In this document: positions 25,018 to 37,347 of the stretch, one piece after another
Numbering within the stretch: position 1 is the first letter of the stretch
Layout of the letters: the number at the start of each line of letters is the position of its first letter
Assembly: GCF_000516985.1 (NCBI RefSeq)
Contig: NW_006917091.1
Location: 3,307,022 to 3,371,021, forward strand
DNA: 64,000 nucleotides
Direction: 5' to 3'
Source: Pestalotiopsis fici W106-1
Taxonomy: Eukaryota; Ascomycota; Sordariomycetes; Amphisphaeriales; Sporocadaceae
The notes under the pieces: model-generated
Seen by the model: only the letters and a program-made list of their open reading frames with translations
The model's database searches: none
What the model was told of the DNA's origin: nothing
Position numbers and translations under genes: made by a program

Positions 25018-26291
25018 TTTCGCCCTCTATCTCTCTTTTCTTTTTGTCCTTTTCGACGTATCTGCCTGTCAGACTGTGGTGATGCGGCGCAACGAGTTTG
25101 TGATGCTGAGCGCAAATAGGGTCTCAGTCTTGATAAGTCAAATTCTCTCGCGTCAGAAGAAAAAAATCAAAATATCACGTCTCATCCTTGAGCTCAGCTG
25201 GCGTTCAGCTAGTGCTTACCCGAGTACCCAGGCCCATCACAGGCCCAAAGGGGAGGCTGATTGGTTTCGGGCTACGCGCGTGGGCCCAAGTCTAGACGAT
25301 ATCTGCTTGCGACCAACTGACATTGAGGATTAGACGAAATTTCCATTGCTATTTTTGAACCTCGGCCCGCTTATAGCGTGGGAAAACACCTCTCTGTCCC
25401 AAGGGAATAGTGGGCAATGGCGTCTGGCTCTAATTCGACTACTCACACGAAAGGCGCCCGAGTTAAGCGCCCGATCGTGAGACAGCTAACCGAGTTGAGA
25501 CGATGATGGCTGTAGACATCGGTTTCGCTTACTCATGCCAACTTACATGGAGATAATATGCGAATTTACATCAGTCATTTGGCCGTATTATCAGCAATAA
25601 TGCCCAGATCCCTGCCTGAAATGGCAATGAAAAGGTCAACGTGACGTGATCATGGTTTCCCGAACATGTGTGATTTAGAGATCGTCTTTGTTTGGGTATC
25701 TTCTATGCATTGTATAATTTATATTTACATGCCTATCTTACATGGGCCACGTTTCAACATCAGAGCATGTCTCGTGTCGCTTTGAGCGAGTCATTTTCCC
25801 AGGCGTGCGCCAATCGATGAGGCCATATTCAGCTCGCCGCATTCCTTTGTAGATCATGAGTTATGATTCTTGGCGTACAATTTGTAACAGCTGTCTCAAA
25901 TGGAGTTCTTGTACTCAATGATCCATACACTGAGCCAGATCCAATGCCCGTACTGCTGTCTGATCTGCACAACGCGAGTCGGATGGTCAGAGCAACTATG
26001 CGCTTGGGAGTTGACCATCGCATCGCCTCTCACGCGTGGAAGACCCGGTGCAGTATGCCATGGGTTTATGGTACACTTTTGAGATGAATGTTACTGGACC
26101 ATCTCATCGGCGAGCATGCCGGTTCCAACGTCTGTCAGGATCGTAAATAGTTATCGTATGGTGAAGCCGTTGAGCCGAATAGCCACTACAGAAGATGTGG
26201 ACTTCCTTAATCTGTAGATGGAAAACCTATAGCCCGGTTGTTGATAGGCATAGATATTCATGCCGAGTTGGAATAATCCGACATGCTGTCC
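25018..26291. other. intergenic spacer
   Basis: About 1.3 kb between two minus-strand genes. Only short ORFs without recognisable content. It holds the cupin promoter and the regulator's 3' region. Confidence 0.55.
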
Positions 26292-26425
26292 TCAGGTCCA
26301 GACAGTTGGGACACACAGATCAAATGCCTCGTCGTCCATGATTATGGGCTTTTTTTCGTTGTCGGCAAAGAAAAGGCGCTTATCTAAAAAACTGGGCGAG
26401 ACAGTGCCATCGTCGAAATGTGTAG

Positions 26426-26457
<32 letters not shown>

Positions 26458-28216
26458 ATCACGGCTGCTTCCCATATTTCCTTCAATGGTCCAGCATCAA
26501 AGAGGTTCGCCTGCCAGACCCAAGTGCGCAGCAGAGTCTCGGCCTCGGCCCATGTCCTGAGGTTGGCAGCCTGCGAAGCAATTCTAATGTTGCGGTTCGT
26601 AATATTCTTCCACTCGTCCGCCTGCTGCGCCTCTGATAGGCTCTGGTGTCGTGCACTCGTGGCGGCGACCCTGGCCATCAGGGCAGCCCAGAGCCATGCT
26701 TGGCGCGGAAAGTTGCCCCGCAGCATGGCAGTCTCGCTCATGGAGAGCTCGTCGATTAGCGCCTCAATGAACCAATTGAGGGTGAAGAAGTCGAGGTTGT
26801 TGGGCCCTAGCATGGTGACGACCCGCAAGCAGCACTGCAGAAACCGGGCGCGGCTTTCTGCTTCCGATCGTGGAGCGATGCCGTCTATTATGTCGTGATA
26901 CACTGGGGTGGAGATCATGTCGCCAAGCGTCGTATTCCAGGATGACGGATCTTCGGCCAATCTTTGGAGCTCCGGGTCAATGAAAAGCGTGAGAGTAGAC
27001 GAGCACTCGGCAATAGATTGTTGCATGAGGCACACGTCTTGCATGGACATTTGTGATAGACCTTGCGTCGTGCTGCACAAATTTCCCAAGTTAGCATCAT
27101 CGAAATCCTTAGACAAGTGTATACCACTCACCAGACAATCATATTGTAGAGTAAAGCTCCATTGCCCTGAGATGTGGTCGTTCGCAATGCCAAAACTTGA
27201 GACAACCCGTGAAGATGAGCATGGGCATTATCCGGACGACCAAAACCGCTCTACAAATTTCTTGTCAGCATGTGATCATGCAATAGCTTTTGAGCATACT
27301 GTCGCCTACCTCTGCCATGGCAAGAGCCGCAATGCCAGCGGTCGTAGTATCGTTATCAACCAATGCTGGGTTCCGCAGCCGGTCATTTACGAAATTGATT
27401 GCTTCGGCCTTGTGATGCGCGACCGACTTTTGAATGTCTTCACTGGCTCCAGAATACCACGTCCATCGCAATGCTGACAGGAGGAGAGCTCCATGAAGCA
27501 ACGCCGGGCTCGACAAGGATCTCTCTACCCTTGAAAGGTGTCAGTCTTGATATAGTTATCCGCTTCAAGGGCTTGCAAATACTGACAAGAACACATGCGA
27601 GTTTGGGTCAACTTCTCTATCAACAACGCTCCGATACCGAGAGACTAGGAATTTTTGATGAGCACTCAAGCTCTGCGTTCGTAGGGCACCATCATCATCT
27701 TACATATGTTGAACAATAGACTATGATCGTGAGATGCTCCTTGCGGATAAGGAAGCAAAGGTTGTTGCGATACGCTTGTGAAGCTTAGACACTCATCCCA
27801 AAGCTCGAGATTTTCAAGCTTTGGCGTGATGGGGCCTTCGCTGGGTTGTGGCGATTGTGAGTTTTGTGCAGTTCGGTCGGCATATCCACAGTTGCCGCCA
27901 CTCGCAAGACAACGTCCACTATGCACGAGTCAACAGAGATGCCCATTTTTCAACCAGTGTCCAGAGTTTATGAAGCCATCGAGAGTCATTTTGTCGGCTA
28001 CATCCAAAGCTTTGATCTGGATGAGGGGAGCCGGGACTTCCGAGTGTATTGGTGTACGCCATAAAGAGGGGTCTTGGAGACGGCTCCAGGGTGTAAGAGA
28101 ACCTACCAGAGAGGCTTCTGTTCGTCGCAGCGCAAATGCTTGGCTTTGCACGTCACACAGCCATTGCGAGATCGAGTATGCACTCTCCTCTTGCGCTCCA
28201 ACTGCTTGCGAGGCAT
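26292..28216 (-). CDS. Zn2Cys6 (C6 zinc cluster) transcription factor
   Basis: Six exons from the right: 28216-28107, 27918-27704, 27644-27587, 27529-27310, 27250-27132 and 27072-26292, give about 500 residues. The DNA-binding cluster is canonical once intron 1 (188 bp) is removed: C20-x2-C23-x6-C30-x6-C37-x2-C40-x6-C47, with a basic N-terminus (RKQLERKRR) for DNA contact. The remainder is the fungal transcription-factor regulatory region (SSPALLHGALLLSALRW is typical). Near the C-terminus a run of ten serines is encoded by an AGC microsatellite. The donor of intron 3 is uncertain: GTCAGT with a CTGAC branch point is preferred, GTATTT is an alternative differing by one or two residues. Likely a nuclear regulator; the target is unknown. 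The cupin gene is the nearest same-strand neighbour. Confidence 0.88.
26427..26457 (+). repeat. GCT/AGC trinucleotide microsatellite in coding sequence
   Basis: About ten perfect GCT units on the plus strand (AGC on the coding strand) encode the ten-serine run of the zinc-cluster protein. The array is in frame, so unit gain or loss would change serine number only. Confidence 0.95.
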
Positions 28217-31200
28217 GATGAGTAATTGTGAAAGCAGGCAAGTGGCGAGAAAGTAGGCTGACGACTGAAATGGGAAAAGAAAGGAGCTGTTCAAGGATGC
28301 TAATAGGATATGATATGATTGTTGTAGTAAAGACCTTTTAGGTAGCACAGTATAATAAGCAGTGCTTCTACAAGTCCAGTTGGGGGAGAAAAAAACTTTT
28401 TGGAATAGTAGTAGATCGCAAGGCTCCCTTAAGAATTCCCAGGCTGACTAGGCAGCTGCATTAATTGACGAGGAAAAAAAAAAAAGGAGTCGATAGACAG
28501 GCGCAAAAGTTCATGGTTACCATGCTTGGGTCTTCTTGAGATTTGCCGCGCCACTGGCCTGTCAAACCTGCTCATCGTTGCACAAGGGTATGGAAGGAAG
28601 AGTTACACAAGAGAGTTACACAGAGTTCCACATGGTTGCACAGAGCGATGGGGAATGGAATCATAGACGCGGTCGCCTAGGACTTTTGGTAATACTCCGC
28701 GGCTCTTGCAGATTTGATGGTTACACAAACCGTGGCGGAGGGGTTGTCGGGGGCCAATGGCGAACGAAGGATTGGAACTTTGTGTCGATAGTGCCCAATG
28801 GTAGGGCTGAGTGCGGTTAGCGAGTTCAAAAATGCTGGCAAGGGACATTGACATGGTGGTGGTACAGGGGGAGCGAGAAAGTGAGCTCATGCCTGGGCCT
28901 TTGAGGAGGAGGAGAGGGGTTCCGAACAAGTGTCGACAGAGCGCAAGGTAGGACTTGGGAGCTATGTAATGTGATGAGTGCATTAGATGGGTTGATGCTG
29001 ACAAACATGACGGCCAAGGACTCGATTGGTTCACTCTCTCTACTCCTGACTACCCTCATATGAGAACTGGTTATTCAGAGAGGCAAGAAGCCCCGGAGCG
29101 AACATGCTTGTCTCACCACCTCAACCCTTCCACCTCACCGACTTTCCCCGCATCAGTATACTTCTCTTCACGCCCTGGGATTGCAGTGAAGAATCAAGAG
29201 ATCCACCCCGATTGGTACGCAAAGGCGGTCGGGTCGCGGTCGCTGCCGTCCCATACCTGGTCAGCTTGGTATGCAAAACGCGAAGGCAAGGCACAATTTT
29301 TTGGAGACATTGCTGCACAATTTCAATGGTTCAACCTTCATCTGTCCTTCAAATGGCCTAGCCCAGCCCAGATGGTGTGGCTTTGTAATCAACCTTTTGA
29401 TGCTACGTATCCAATCTTGATGGTCGGAAACGTTCAACGGTTTTTTTTTTTTTTTATTTATTCAACGACGATGAATTTGGTGACCCAAGAAGAAAAATGT
29501 GGTGGCTGCTTGCACATACTCCATCATGAATGCTACCTCTAGCGAACTAAACTCTGCCCAGCACATCTAGTCCCATCACATAGCTTGCAGTAGTGGGGAC
29601 TCGAGGCAAGGTATAGGGCTTGGACGTTTATATAATCGCGTCTTCTGTACCCCCATCAGATGCGTGGTTCTTTGCATTTGATTTGTCCGACACGGACCCA
29701 TATGAACCCAAATTAGCAACGATCGCTCGTACCAATAACAAGGTTATTTTTGAGTGCCAACGGCTTTCCCGTCATCGCCTTACTAAAAACATCTCCAGTT
29801 GGTGATAATTTAAGCAGATTCAACCTGTGCAAACGATAGAAATTCGACTGCCTGGCAGGATTTGTGAGGCTCATTTAGGGCCAGGTCCACTGTCTAGACC
29901 TAGAAAAGGAACAACTTTCTTTGCTTCAGCCATGCGCCACTTCTACCACCGTGGTGGGCTCACCCACCTTGGCGTGCTCATCCCCACGTGCAGGGGGCCA
30001 AGAAACAGCCAGCAGCTTGACAGGGCTTTGGGACCCCGAGGCCGTGGGCATGGCACCTACAAGTAGAAGCCAATCACAAGCAAATTGGACTCCTTGAGCA
30101 GTCTGAGATAACGACCCGCCTTGTGCCCGGTAAGGATGAATAAGGATATATTCCGCGGAGCTTGAATTTTGAGTAGCCCTGTTATTGTGGATACAGCCTA
30201 TTACAAGAATGAGAAAGGATCCAGGCTTCGAGCCACAATCCTTGACTATATGATAATGGAATGTTCACCCAAGGCGACCACGGGCTTAAACCGGTGTGAT
30301 TACATGTTGGTACCTATCAGATATTAAGCTACTGACGAAATTCGGCATCATGGCATCGTTCAAACGGCAGAACCCTTGCATACATGGCCCGCTGTCCGGA
30401 AAAGCACCTAGGTCGCATTATCTTGCAATCGTATTCCCTGTCTAGGTAAGTACATAGGTAAGGTTGCGGGACCCCCTGGCTGGGCCAAAAAGTCCTTGTA
30501 GTGTCCATTGTTCTGATCTTCCGTGCTCGTTCCGGGAAAAGGAGAAATGACCTACCCGTGAGGGGGTCGTAAAAAGCCAGTTCATCGGATGTAGGACTCC
30601 ATAGCCTATGCATTATTGTTGCTTCGATCCTTTCCGTATATTCCTCCCGGGGAAAGAAACGTTTTACACCCTGGCCCGCCACTGTGATGGATGTTCTCGA
30701 ATCATTCCATCAGAGATACTATACATCCATGATCCAGCAATGTATGCAGGAACACTCCTTGATGAATCGTGTAAATACAATGAAATTACTTTGCAGATAA
30801 AGTGGTGGAGTTCGCTTTTCCGCGCCACTTGACCAGTATTCAGCTGAAGTCTTGTTTGCAGGGCAGTGTCTGGGTGTCTTGGGCAAGGGTGGTCACCCAA
30901 CTCTCGGCCACCACATATTTTACGCCCAGAAAGTTCTCATTGGCTCAGTAGCCGCAACTAACCCACTGTGAAATGAGACTTGAATACTGCCAAGAAATAC
31001 ACGGGTCTCAATCTGCTTGCGGTGATTACTTTCGGGCCTGTTAGAGTTCTAGATGGTGTATCTTCGTGGGCTTGATCTGAGGACTGATGGCCAGAGGACG
31101 AAACCAGGAAATTTCCCAGCCGTGCCCTCTCTAGTTTCGGGTTAATGCTGGGCCTGGCTCTTTTGCAAACTTGCGGACACCGTCGGACGTTGTGAAATAT

Positions 31201-31839
31201 TCAAAGCAGCCCATAATGAAGGGTTTTCTGTATCACAAAGCATCGCGGACTCATGTTGCTCGCTAAGGAGCCTATGGGCGTATGACAAGCGGCAAGCTTG
31301 TGTAACACACTGCGGCTATCATACTTGCAAAGACAACTCTGCATTGGGTATTCTTGCTAAATTGGGAGTTGCTGATCTTGAAAACTTAACCCGGGTTCTC
31401 GGCCAGGAGTTGCCCACAAGAATTTATTCTGCTGCCTTGAAGGAATGTTGATCCTAACCCCCAGAGTCTGGACCCTTGAATGATACTCAGCTCTCGCTAT
31501 GTCATGCCATTTTCCAATCGTTTAGACCCGTAAAACACTTCGTCTGCTGAACAGCAAGGAGGATTAAGCATAATTTTAGTGTCATGTTCCTTTTTGGGTA
31601 ACAGCAACTGCTCTTGGGGCCAAAGAAAGACATCATGTCTGCCAACGGCCAAATTACTCCGGAATATACTCCACCTTCTAGTGGCAATGTAATTAGGGGT
31701 GTTCTAAAAACAACAAACCACTAACCCTTGGTAATAGGCAGTAGAATTATATTCTTGGCACGATATCAAGTGGCCTCTCGCATTCTTTCGCCCGATTACT
31801 AATTGCAGACATGGAGATGGGTTCACATCTATTGGCGCA
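28217..31839. other. long intergenic region
   Basis: About 3.6 kb without a supportable gene. Frames such as 29060-29542 (plus), 28603-29034 (minus) and 30329-30682 (minus) have no domain, signal peptide or coherent splice context. A T-run lies near 29442-29455. The left end is the promoter of the zinc-cluster gene and the right end the 3' region of RSA4. Confidence 0.5.
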
Positions 31840-33507
31840 CTAATTACACCAGATACGAACAGCCTTGTCCTTACCACCACTGCCAACACGTTTACCATCA
31901 GGGCTCCAGTCCACAGCGTACACCTCGTCCTGATGGCCAGGGAGATCTACTGCTAGTTTTCCGGTTTGCATTGACCACACCTTAAGGGTCGTGTCCTTTG
32001 ATGCCGTAACTAATAGACGAGAGTCTGCAGAAAAGGCACACTGGTACACTGGGGCAACATGTCCACGAAGCGTGCTGATAAACTTTCCATCACTGCAAGG
32101 ATGAGTTAGAATGAAAGTTCTCTTTCGGATCTGTTATGACATACCGGGCACTCCATATCTTTGTATGGTTGTCAAACGATGAGCTTGCAATCAGAGCGCC
32201 ATCTGGAGAAAAGGTCACATGGTTGACTTGTTTCTGATGACCGTGCATCCTAGCAACAGGTTTTGTTCCCTCTTCAGGGTCCCACAGAAACATAGTAAAG
32301 CTGTCATAGTGTTAGTCAAGGTACCCCATACATTAAAATCACGAAGATTGAGCAAGACATACTCATCACTGGCAGAGATAAGACGTTCTACAATCTTTCC
32401 TTGCTTTGTAGCTGCTTTCTCGAACCTAGCCTTTGCCTTGGCTCGTTTCTCCTCTTCTGTTGAAAGAACATCCTTGACATGATCATAGTACGATGTTCTC
32501 AAGACGAACTCGGTCGAGAGAGCAAGATGATTAACCCAGTGGGCGTGAGCTGCATGCGTATGTTTCAAGGTGCCATCAACAGCATTCCAGACCTTGACAG
32601 TCTTGTCATGGGAAGATGTATAGATCAAGCCCTTGCCGCCCCAGCGAACACATGAGACATTGCTCTTGTGACCTGACAAAACATGCTCTGTTTGACCCGT
32701 GTTGACGATCCATATTCTCACAGTAGCATCTTTGGAAGCACTCGCCAGTCTTGGGGTTCCGTCTCTCCATTGGTGGTATGGTTCCCACGCGAAATTTGTC
32801 ACCCATTTCGAGTGTCCCGACAAGGGTCTTCCGACTGCTTTGCCCGACTCTGGATCCCAGATTCGCACCGTCTTATCCATGCTGCCGGTAGCCAACCTGG
32901 AACCGTCGGGACTCCATGATACAGCCAGTACCCAGCCCGAATGGCCGGTCAAAGTGTATTTGGGAGTACCAGTATCGCAATCCCAGATTCGCGCTGTGTT
33001 ATCTCCAGAGCCAGTTGCTAGCCTACTGCTACTCTTGGGAGAGAACTGTGCAGCCAAAATCGCTTCGCCATGACCCGGTATCCTGTTGGCCATGCGGGTT
33101 ACTGCTTGCACCTTGAATACGGCTTGCGGTTCCGCCGACAGTGTGAGCGTGGTTTCGAAGGGGTTCGCAATGCCATGGCTACGGAGGACGGCGAGGAACT
33201 CGTGTGGTGTAGGGTACGTATCGATGACAATGTCCGACGAGGGTACATGTATGCGAAATCGGTAGGGCGTAAAGTCTTCCCGATCGCGACCGAGGAGCGT
33301 GTTCAGCAGAAGCGAAACATTTTTTTCACTGGCGTCTGCGAGCGGGATCTCGACCACCTCGGCGAGTTGGTTCGAGTCACTGTCCACGAATCGAGCTTTG
33401 AACGATCCGGCTTCGATGGGTGCTGGTGTAACGTCGGCTTGGATCTGGGTGCGCTCGAGAGCCTCACGGCGCTGCCGCTTTGACGGAGGAGGAAGAATTG
33501 TGGCCAT
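31840..33507 (-). CDS. RSA4: ribosome assembly protein Rsa4 / Notchless (NLE + WD40)
   Basis: Three exons from the right, 33507-32363, 32300-32145 and 32092-31840, with introns of 62 and 52 bp, give 517 residues, the usual length. Rsa4 is a pre-60S assembly factor released by the AAA ATPase Rea1/Mdn1 in the nucleus; its N-terminal NLE domain (about 35-110; LAEVVEIPLADASEKNVSLL) is the MIDAS-binding ubiquitin-like part. Eight WD repeats follow, with clear GH...WD spacing (GHGEAILAAQFSP, TARIWDCDTG, GHSGWVLAVSWSPDG, TVRIWDPESG and so on). Splicing restores the repeat ISASDDFTMFLWDPEEG at the first junction. The long insertion between repeats (EEEKRAKAKARFEKAATKQGKIVERLISASDD region) is also typical of Rsa4. 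It diverges from MSH4 with 634 bp between start codons. Confidence 0.95.
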
Positions 33508-34141
33508 GACCGCAATATGGAGCCAGAATCTTGGTCAGTGGGGTGTACTGTACGGTAATTGTCTTGAAAGAGAGGCAGACAATCCCAAGTCACAATATCG
33601 CGGGTCGGCTTGGTAGCAAGGTGGGGTGTCTCTGGCGCAACATCGAAATCCCAAAATTTTTGGGCGGTCGATCTTATCTTTTATCTTATCGGGATGGGCA
33701 TGTCGTTGGCTAGGGGAGTTGGTGGGGGCATTTTAGTGGCGGCCCGCCTGACGACTATACCTAAATTCTATTATACACACACTAGCACCCACTGTTTTTG
33801 GCCAGGCAAGAAAGCGACTTGTGAGACATTCAAGGTTGGGAATCGATGGAATATTGGCAGGTGCTCTCCCAGAGGTGCTCCTGCTCTGCTCGACATGGAA
33901 ATCGAAAATAGCATCCCGCTGGCGGCTAGATTAATGGCTTGGTCGTCCTCTTCACCACATCAAAAATACGAATACCGCCAAAATATCAGACCCTCCTGAC
34001 CACAACCTTGTGAATGATCAACTTCAAGCCCAACCGCTTCTGACGATCATGTGAGGTCATATATACCACCTTGATACAAATTAGGTACACGGCCGTTGAG
34101 TATTGTGGTTCTGAGGCTCTCGTACTCCTTGGCTCACCAAA
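33508..34141. promoter_or_regulatory. shared divergent promoter region, RSA4 / MSH4
   Basis: The 634-bp spacer lies between two oppositely oriented start codons and must hold both promoters. A housekeeping ribosome-assembly gene and a meiotic gene are the outputs. I see no clear TATA box or known meiotic element. Confidence 0.6.
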
Positions 34142-37100
34142 ATGTCTGGATTTCCCTCTGGTTCTTCTTGTCCCTCAGCAGAGGCGGCATCTGCCCGTAG
34201 CTCACCGTACCCATCAACACCAAATATACCGCTTTCACAAGAGTCGCCCATCATCGCGCAGAGTCGTCGCGTTGCATCCGCAGCTCTTTTCCGCGAACGA
34301 CTGAACACACTGTCAGGAACAATGCAAAGTCGTACTTCGGCTGGCACACCTCACCCATCAGTCTCGCATGCTCGATCCAGGTCATCACTAAGTCAGCGCT
34401 CATACAGGTCTTCTGGAAAACGGTCCGTGGTTAGCTCCTCGTACCCGTTTTCTCAGCGTGGAAGTGCAAGTACTGCTTCAGGACGCAAGTCTCGCGCAAC
34501 TTCGTCTATATGGGGTTCAGATGGTCACCAAGTCATTTGCGCCGTGAGTGAAGCTCGCGGTGTTTCACCCTCAGTTGGACTTGCTTTTATCAATGTCACC
34601 ACCAACGAAGCAATCCTCAGTCAGATTTGCGATTCTCAGTTTTACGTCAAGACGATTCACAAAATCAGCATGTATGACCCAGACACTATTCTAATGGCCA
34701 GTACCGCCTTCCCGCCAAATGTCAAATCCACTCTCTTGTCCATGATCGAGGAAGAATTTCATGCAACAATCGTGGAGTCTTTGGATCGCAAGTATTGGTC
34801 TGAAACGGCTGGGATGGACGCAATGCATAACCTCGTCTTTCGCGAAGATCTCGAGTCAATTCAAATCGCCATGCAGGGGAATTTCTATGCAACATGCGCG
34901 TTCGCCGCAGTAAGTACATGTTCCAGTCCGTATCCGTCTCTCAGCTCAATTATATATAGGCAGTCAGGTACTTGGAGGCAGCTTGCCATCTGAAAATAAT
35001 GGCTCATTCACTCAGGCTCCGCTATCAGCCCTCGGAAAACTCCATGATGATAGACATTTCGACCATCCATTCTCTTGAGCTGATCCAGAACATACAGGAT
35101 GCAAAATCAAAACACTGCCTATTTGGCTTGTTGAATCAGACTTCAACCCCAATGGGAGCCAGAATGCTTCGCAGTAATGTTCTTCAGCCCTCCACCCAGA
35201 TTCAACAGACGCTCAAGCCTCGCTACGATGCCCTAGACGAACTGACTATCAAGGAGGACATGTTCTTTGGAATCAGGTCTGGCAAGTTTTTTCCTCTCGA
35301 AACTTTCGCCGCGTTCAATCTAATTAGCAGAGGTAGCCATCAAAGAGTTTTCTGATGTTGAGAAACTCTTGACAAAGGTTGAAATGCCTCAAGCTTCCTG
35401 CCAAGAAAGTCGCTGATTTTTATCGCTAGCTGGTGATTGTACCAGAGCATGGCTCGATATACGAGTCTGAGATGGCAATCAACCATGTATTGATGATCAA
35501 ATCATTCGTCGTAGCGATACTCCCCTTGTACGAGGCTCTGAGCTGCGCACAGTCGGAATTGCTCCAAAGGATCCGGGATGTATGCCAACCAGAGGTTATA
35601 GCACCTATTCGAGAACTCATTTCAGCCACGATCAATGAAGACGTTTCATACGTCAAGACTCCGATCGATCTACGCAACCAACGTACATATGCTGTCAAGG
35701 TAAACTATTCCTTCCCGGACATGAGACACCAAGCTAATGGCCACAGTCGGGTGTTCATGGTCTGCTTGATGTCGCTCGGCAGACGTACAAGGAGGGAGTA
35801 GATGATGTCTTTGAACACGTTGAAAAAGTCAAAGGTAATCAGTTATCTTAGTGTGTCATATAATTGCTAATTCTACTTTGTAGCTGAGAATGAGCTTTCC
35901 TTCGATATCAAATACGATGACAACAGAAAGCATTATATACGCGTCAAGGACTGTGAGCTTGAAGGTAGAGACATACCTGATCTTTTGATTAATCGGGTGC
36001 GAAGAGGTGGTTACTTGGAGTGCCAGACACTTTGTCTTGTCCAGCTTAACAATCGCATCACCGACTCTCACAACGAAACTGTCATGCTGAGCGACAAAGT
36101 AATACGAGAGTTGTTGGATGCCATCCGGGGGCACGTCGCCAACCTGTTCCGTGCCTGTGAGGGCATCGCACTCCTCGATATGCTTGCCGCATTCGGACAA
36201 GCTATTACAACCAGAGATTACATCAGACCAGAATTCGGGGACACACTGGCCTTGAAAGCGGCTCGACATCCTATCATTGAAATGGTAAGACATGCTTGTT
36301 TCCGAAATAACGTTGAAAGCATTGCTGAATAGAAATGGCACAAGATGTTGCAAGGAAAGTTCGTGCCCAATGATGTATACGCGAGCGAGGATCGCCGCTT
36401 CCAAATCATTACGGGATGTAACATGAGCGGCAAAAGCACATACATTAGAATGATTGCACTCCTGCAAATCATGGCACAGATCGGTTGTTTCGTCCCCGCC
36501 GAGTATGCTCATTTCACTATCGTCGAGCATCTCTTTGTGCGTATGTCTACGGATGACTGTATTGAGGCAAATCTCTCAACTTTTTCTACTGAAATGAGAG
36601 AAATGGCTTTCATCCTAGGCAACATCAATGGCAAAGCTCTAGCTGTTATTGACGAGCTTGGACGCGGAACTAGTACAAGAGATGGACTTGCTATTGCACT
36701 GGCGATATCAGAGGCCTTGATACAGAGCAAGTCCATGATATGGTTTGCAACACATTTCCATCAATTGGGTAGGTTTGATCCTTTGGTGAACTGCCTTGCA
36801 TCTGATACTAATGAAGCTGGTAGCCAAAGTTCTCGGCAGTCGTCCAGGGGTTCTGAATCTACACCTTGGCACGGATATTTCACCGACCGAACTGGCAGAG
36901 ACCCCAAAGATGACCATGCTGTACAAAGTTGACTCAGGGCCACTCAATGAGGTACATTACGGGCTTCATCTTGCAAAGGTTGTGGGATTTCCCGATTCAT
37001 TTCTCCATATTGCCGAGACCACGTCCCACAAGCTCAGGCGACAAATCGAGCGGAAAAGGGACAACTCCCAGTTCCAAAAGCTGAAACGTCGAAGAAATCT

Positions 37101-37347
37101 GATCCTACAGTTGCATGAAATGCTAAAGCAAATGGAGGAAGGAGACATGGATGATGCAGCTTTAGGAAGCTATCTAATCAAGTTGCAGAATGAGTTTGCT
37201 GAAAGAATGGATGACATTGAGAGCAGGAGTTACGGGACTGTGGTGGATGATGACGACGACGAGGAAGAGTCCGAAAGGGACTCCGCTGCAGGGCGCTCTA
37301 TTGATGGGATCCTAACCGAGCAGGAATTCATGTTGGAGACTGAATGA
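34142..37347 (+). CDS. MSH4: meiotic MutS homolog MSH4
   Basis: Eight exons: 34142-34909, 34960-35281, 35337-35377, 35430-35699, 35747-35834, 35884-36284, 36333-36768 and 36824-37347, give 949 residues. Msh4 pairs with Msh5 to stabilise crossover intermediates in meiosis and lacks the mismatch-binding domain, as here. A Ser-rich N-terminus (about 1-120) precedes the connector and lever regions (VICAVSEARGVSPSVGLAFI). The ATPase has Walker A GCNMSGKSTYIRM, FSTEMREMAFIL, the Walker B/signature DELGRGTSTRDG and the FATHF switch; the tail is acidic. MSH4 rather than MSH5 is indicated by LDLRNQRTYAVK-type and CIEANLSTF motifs. Intron 2 fits only as GC-AG (donor GCAAGT). Intron 3 has an unusual donor, GTTGAA. 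The exon 7 start could be 36333 or 12 bases later. Confidence 0.93.
35282..35336 (+). other. GC-AG intron (intron 2 of MSH4)
   Basis: Exon 2 is in a phase where every GT donor near its end leaves two bases, and no AG acceptor then restores the MSH4 frame. The donor G|GCAAGT with acceptor GGTAG|CC leaves one base and gives the expected junction FFGIRS-AIKEFSDVEKLL without a shift. GCAAGT is the standard non-canonical donor of GC-AG introns. Length 55 bp. Confidence 0.75.

Noticed and set aside
23352..28216. Secondary-metabolite gene cluster around the cupin and zinc-cluster genes
   Set aside because: No polyketide synthase, peptide synthetase, terpene cyclase or tailoring oxidase is next to them; the FAD monooxygenase is 20 kb away with housekeeping genes between.
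29060..29542. 160-codon plus-strand ORF
   Set aside because: Ends in a homopolymer-coded Phe run and unrelated text; no domain.
35260..35380. Apparent frameshift making MSH4 a pseudogene
   Set aside because: With GT donors only, exon 2 cannot be joined in frame to the next conserved segment. A GCAAGT donor (GC-AG intron) removes the problem and gives the expected protein, so a broken gene is not needed.
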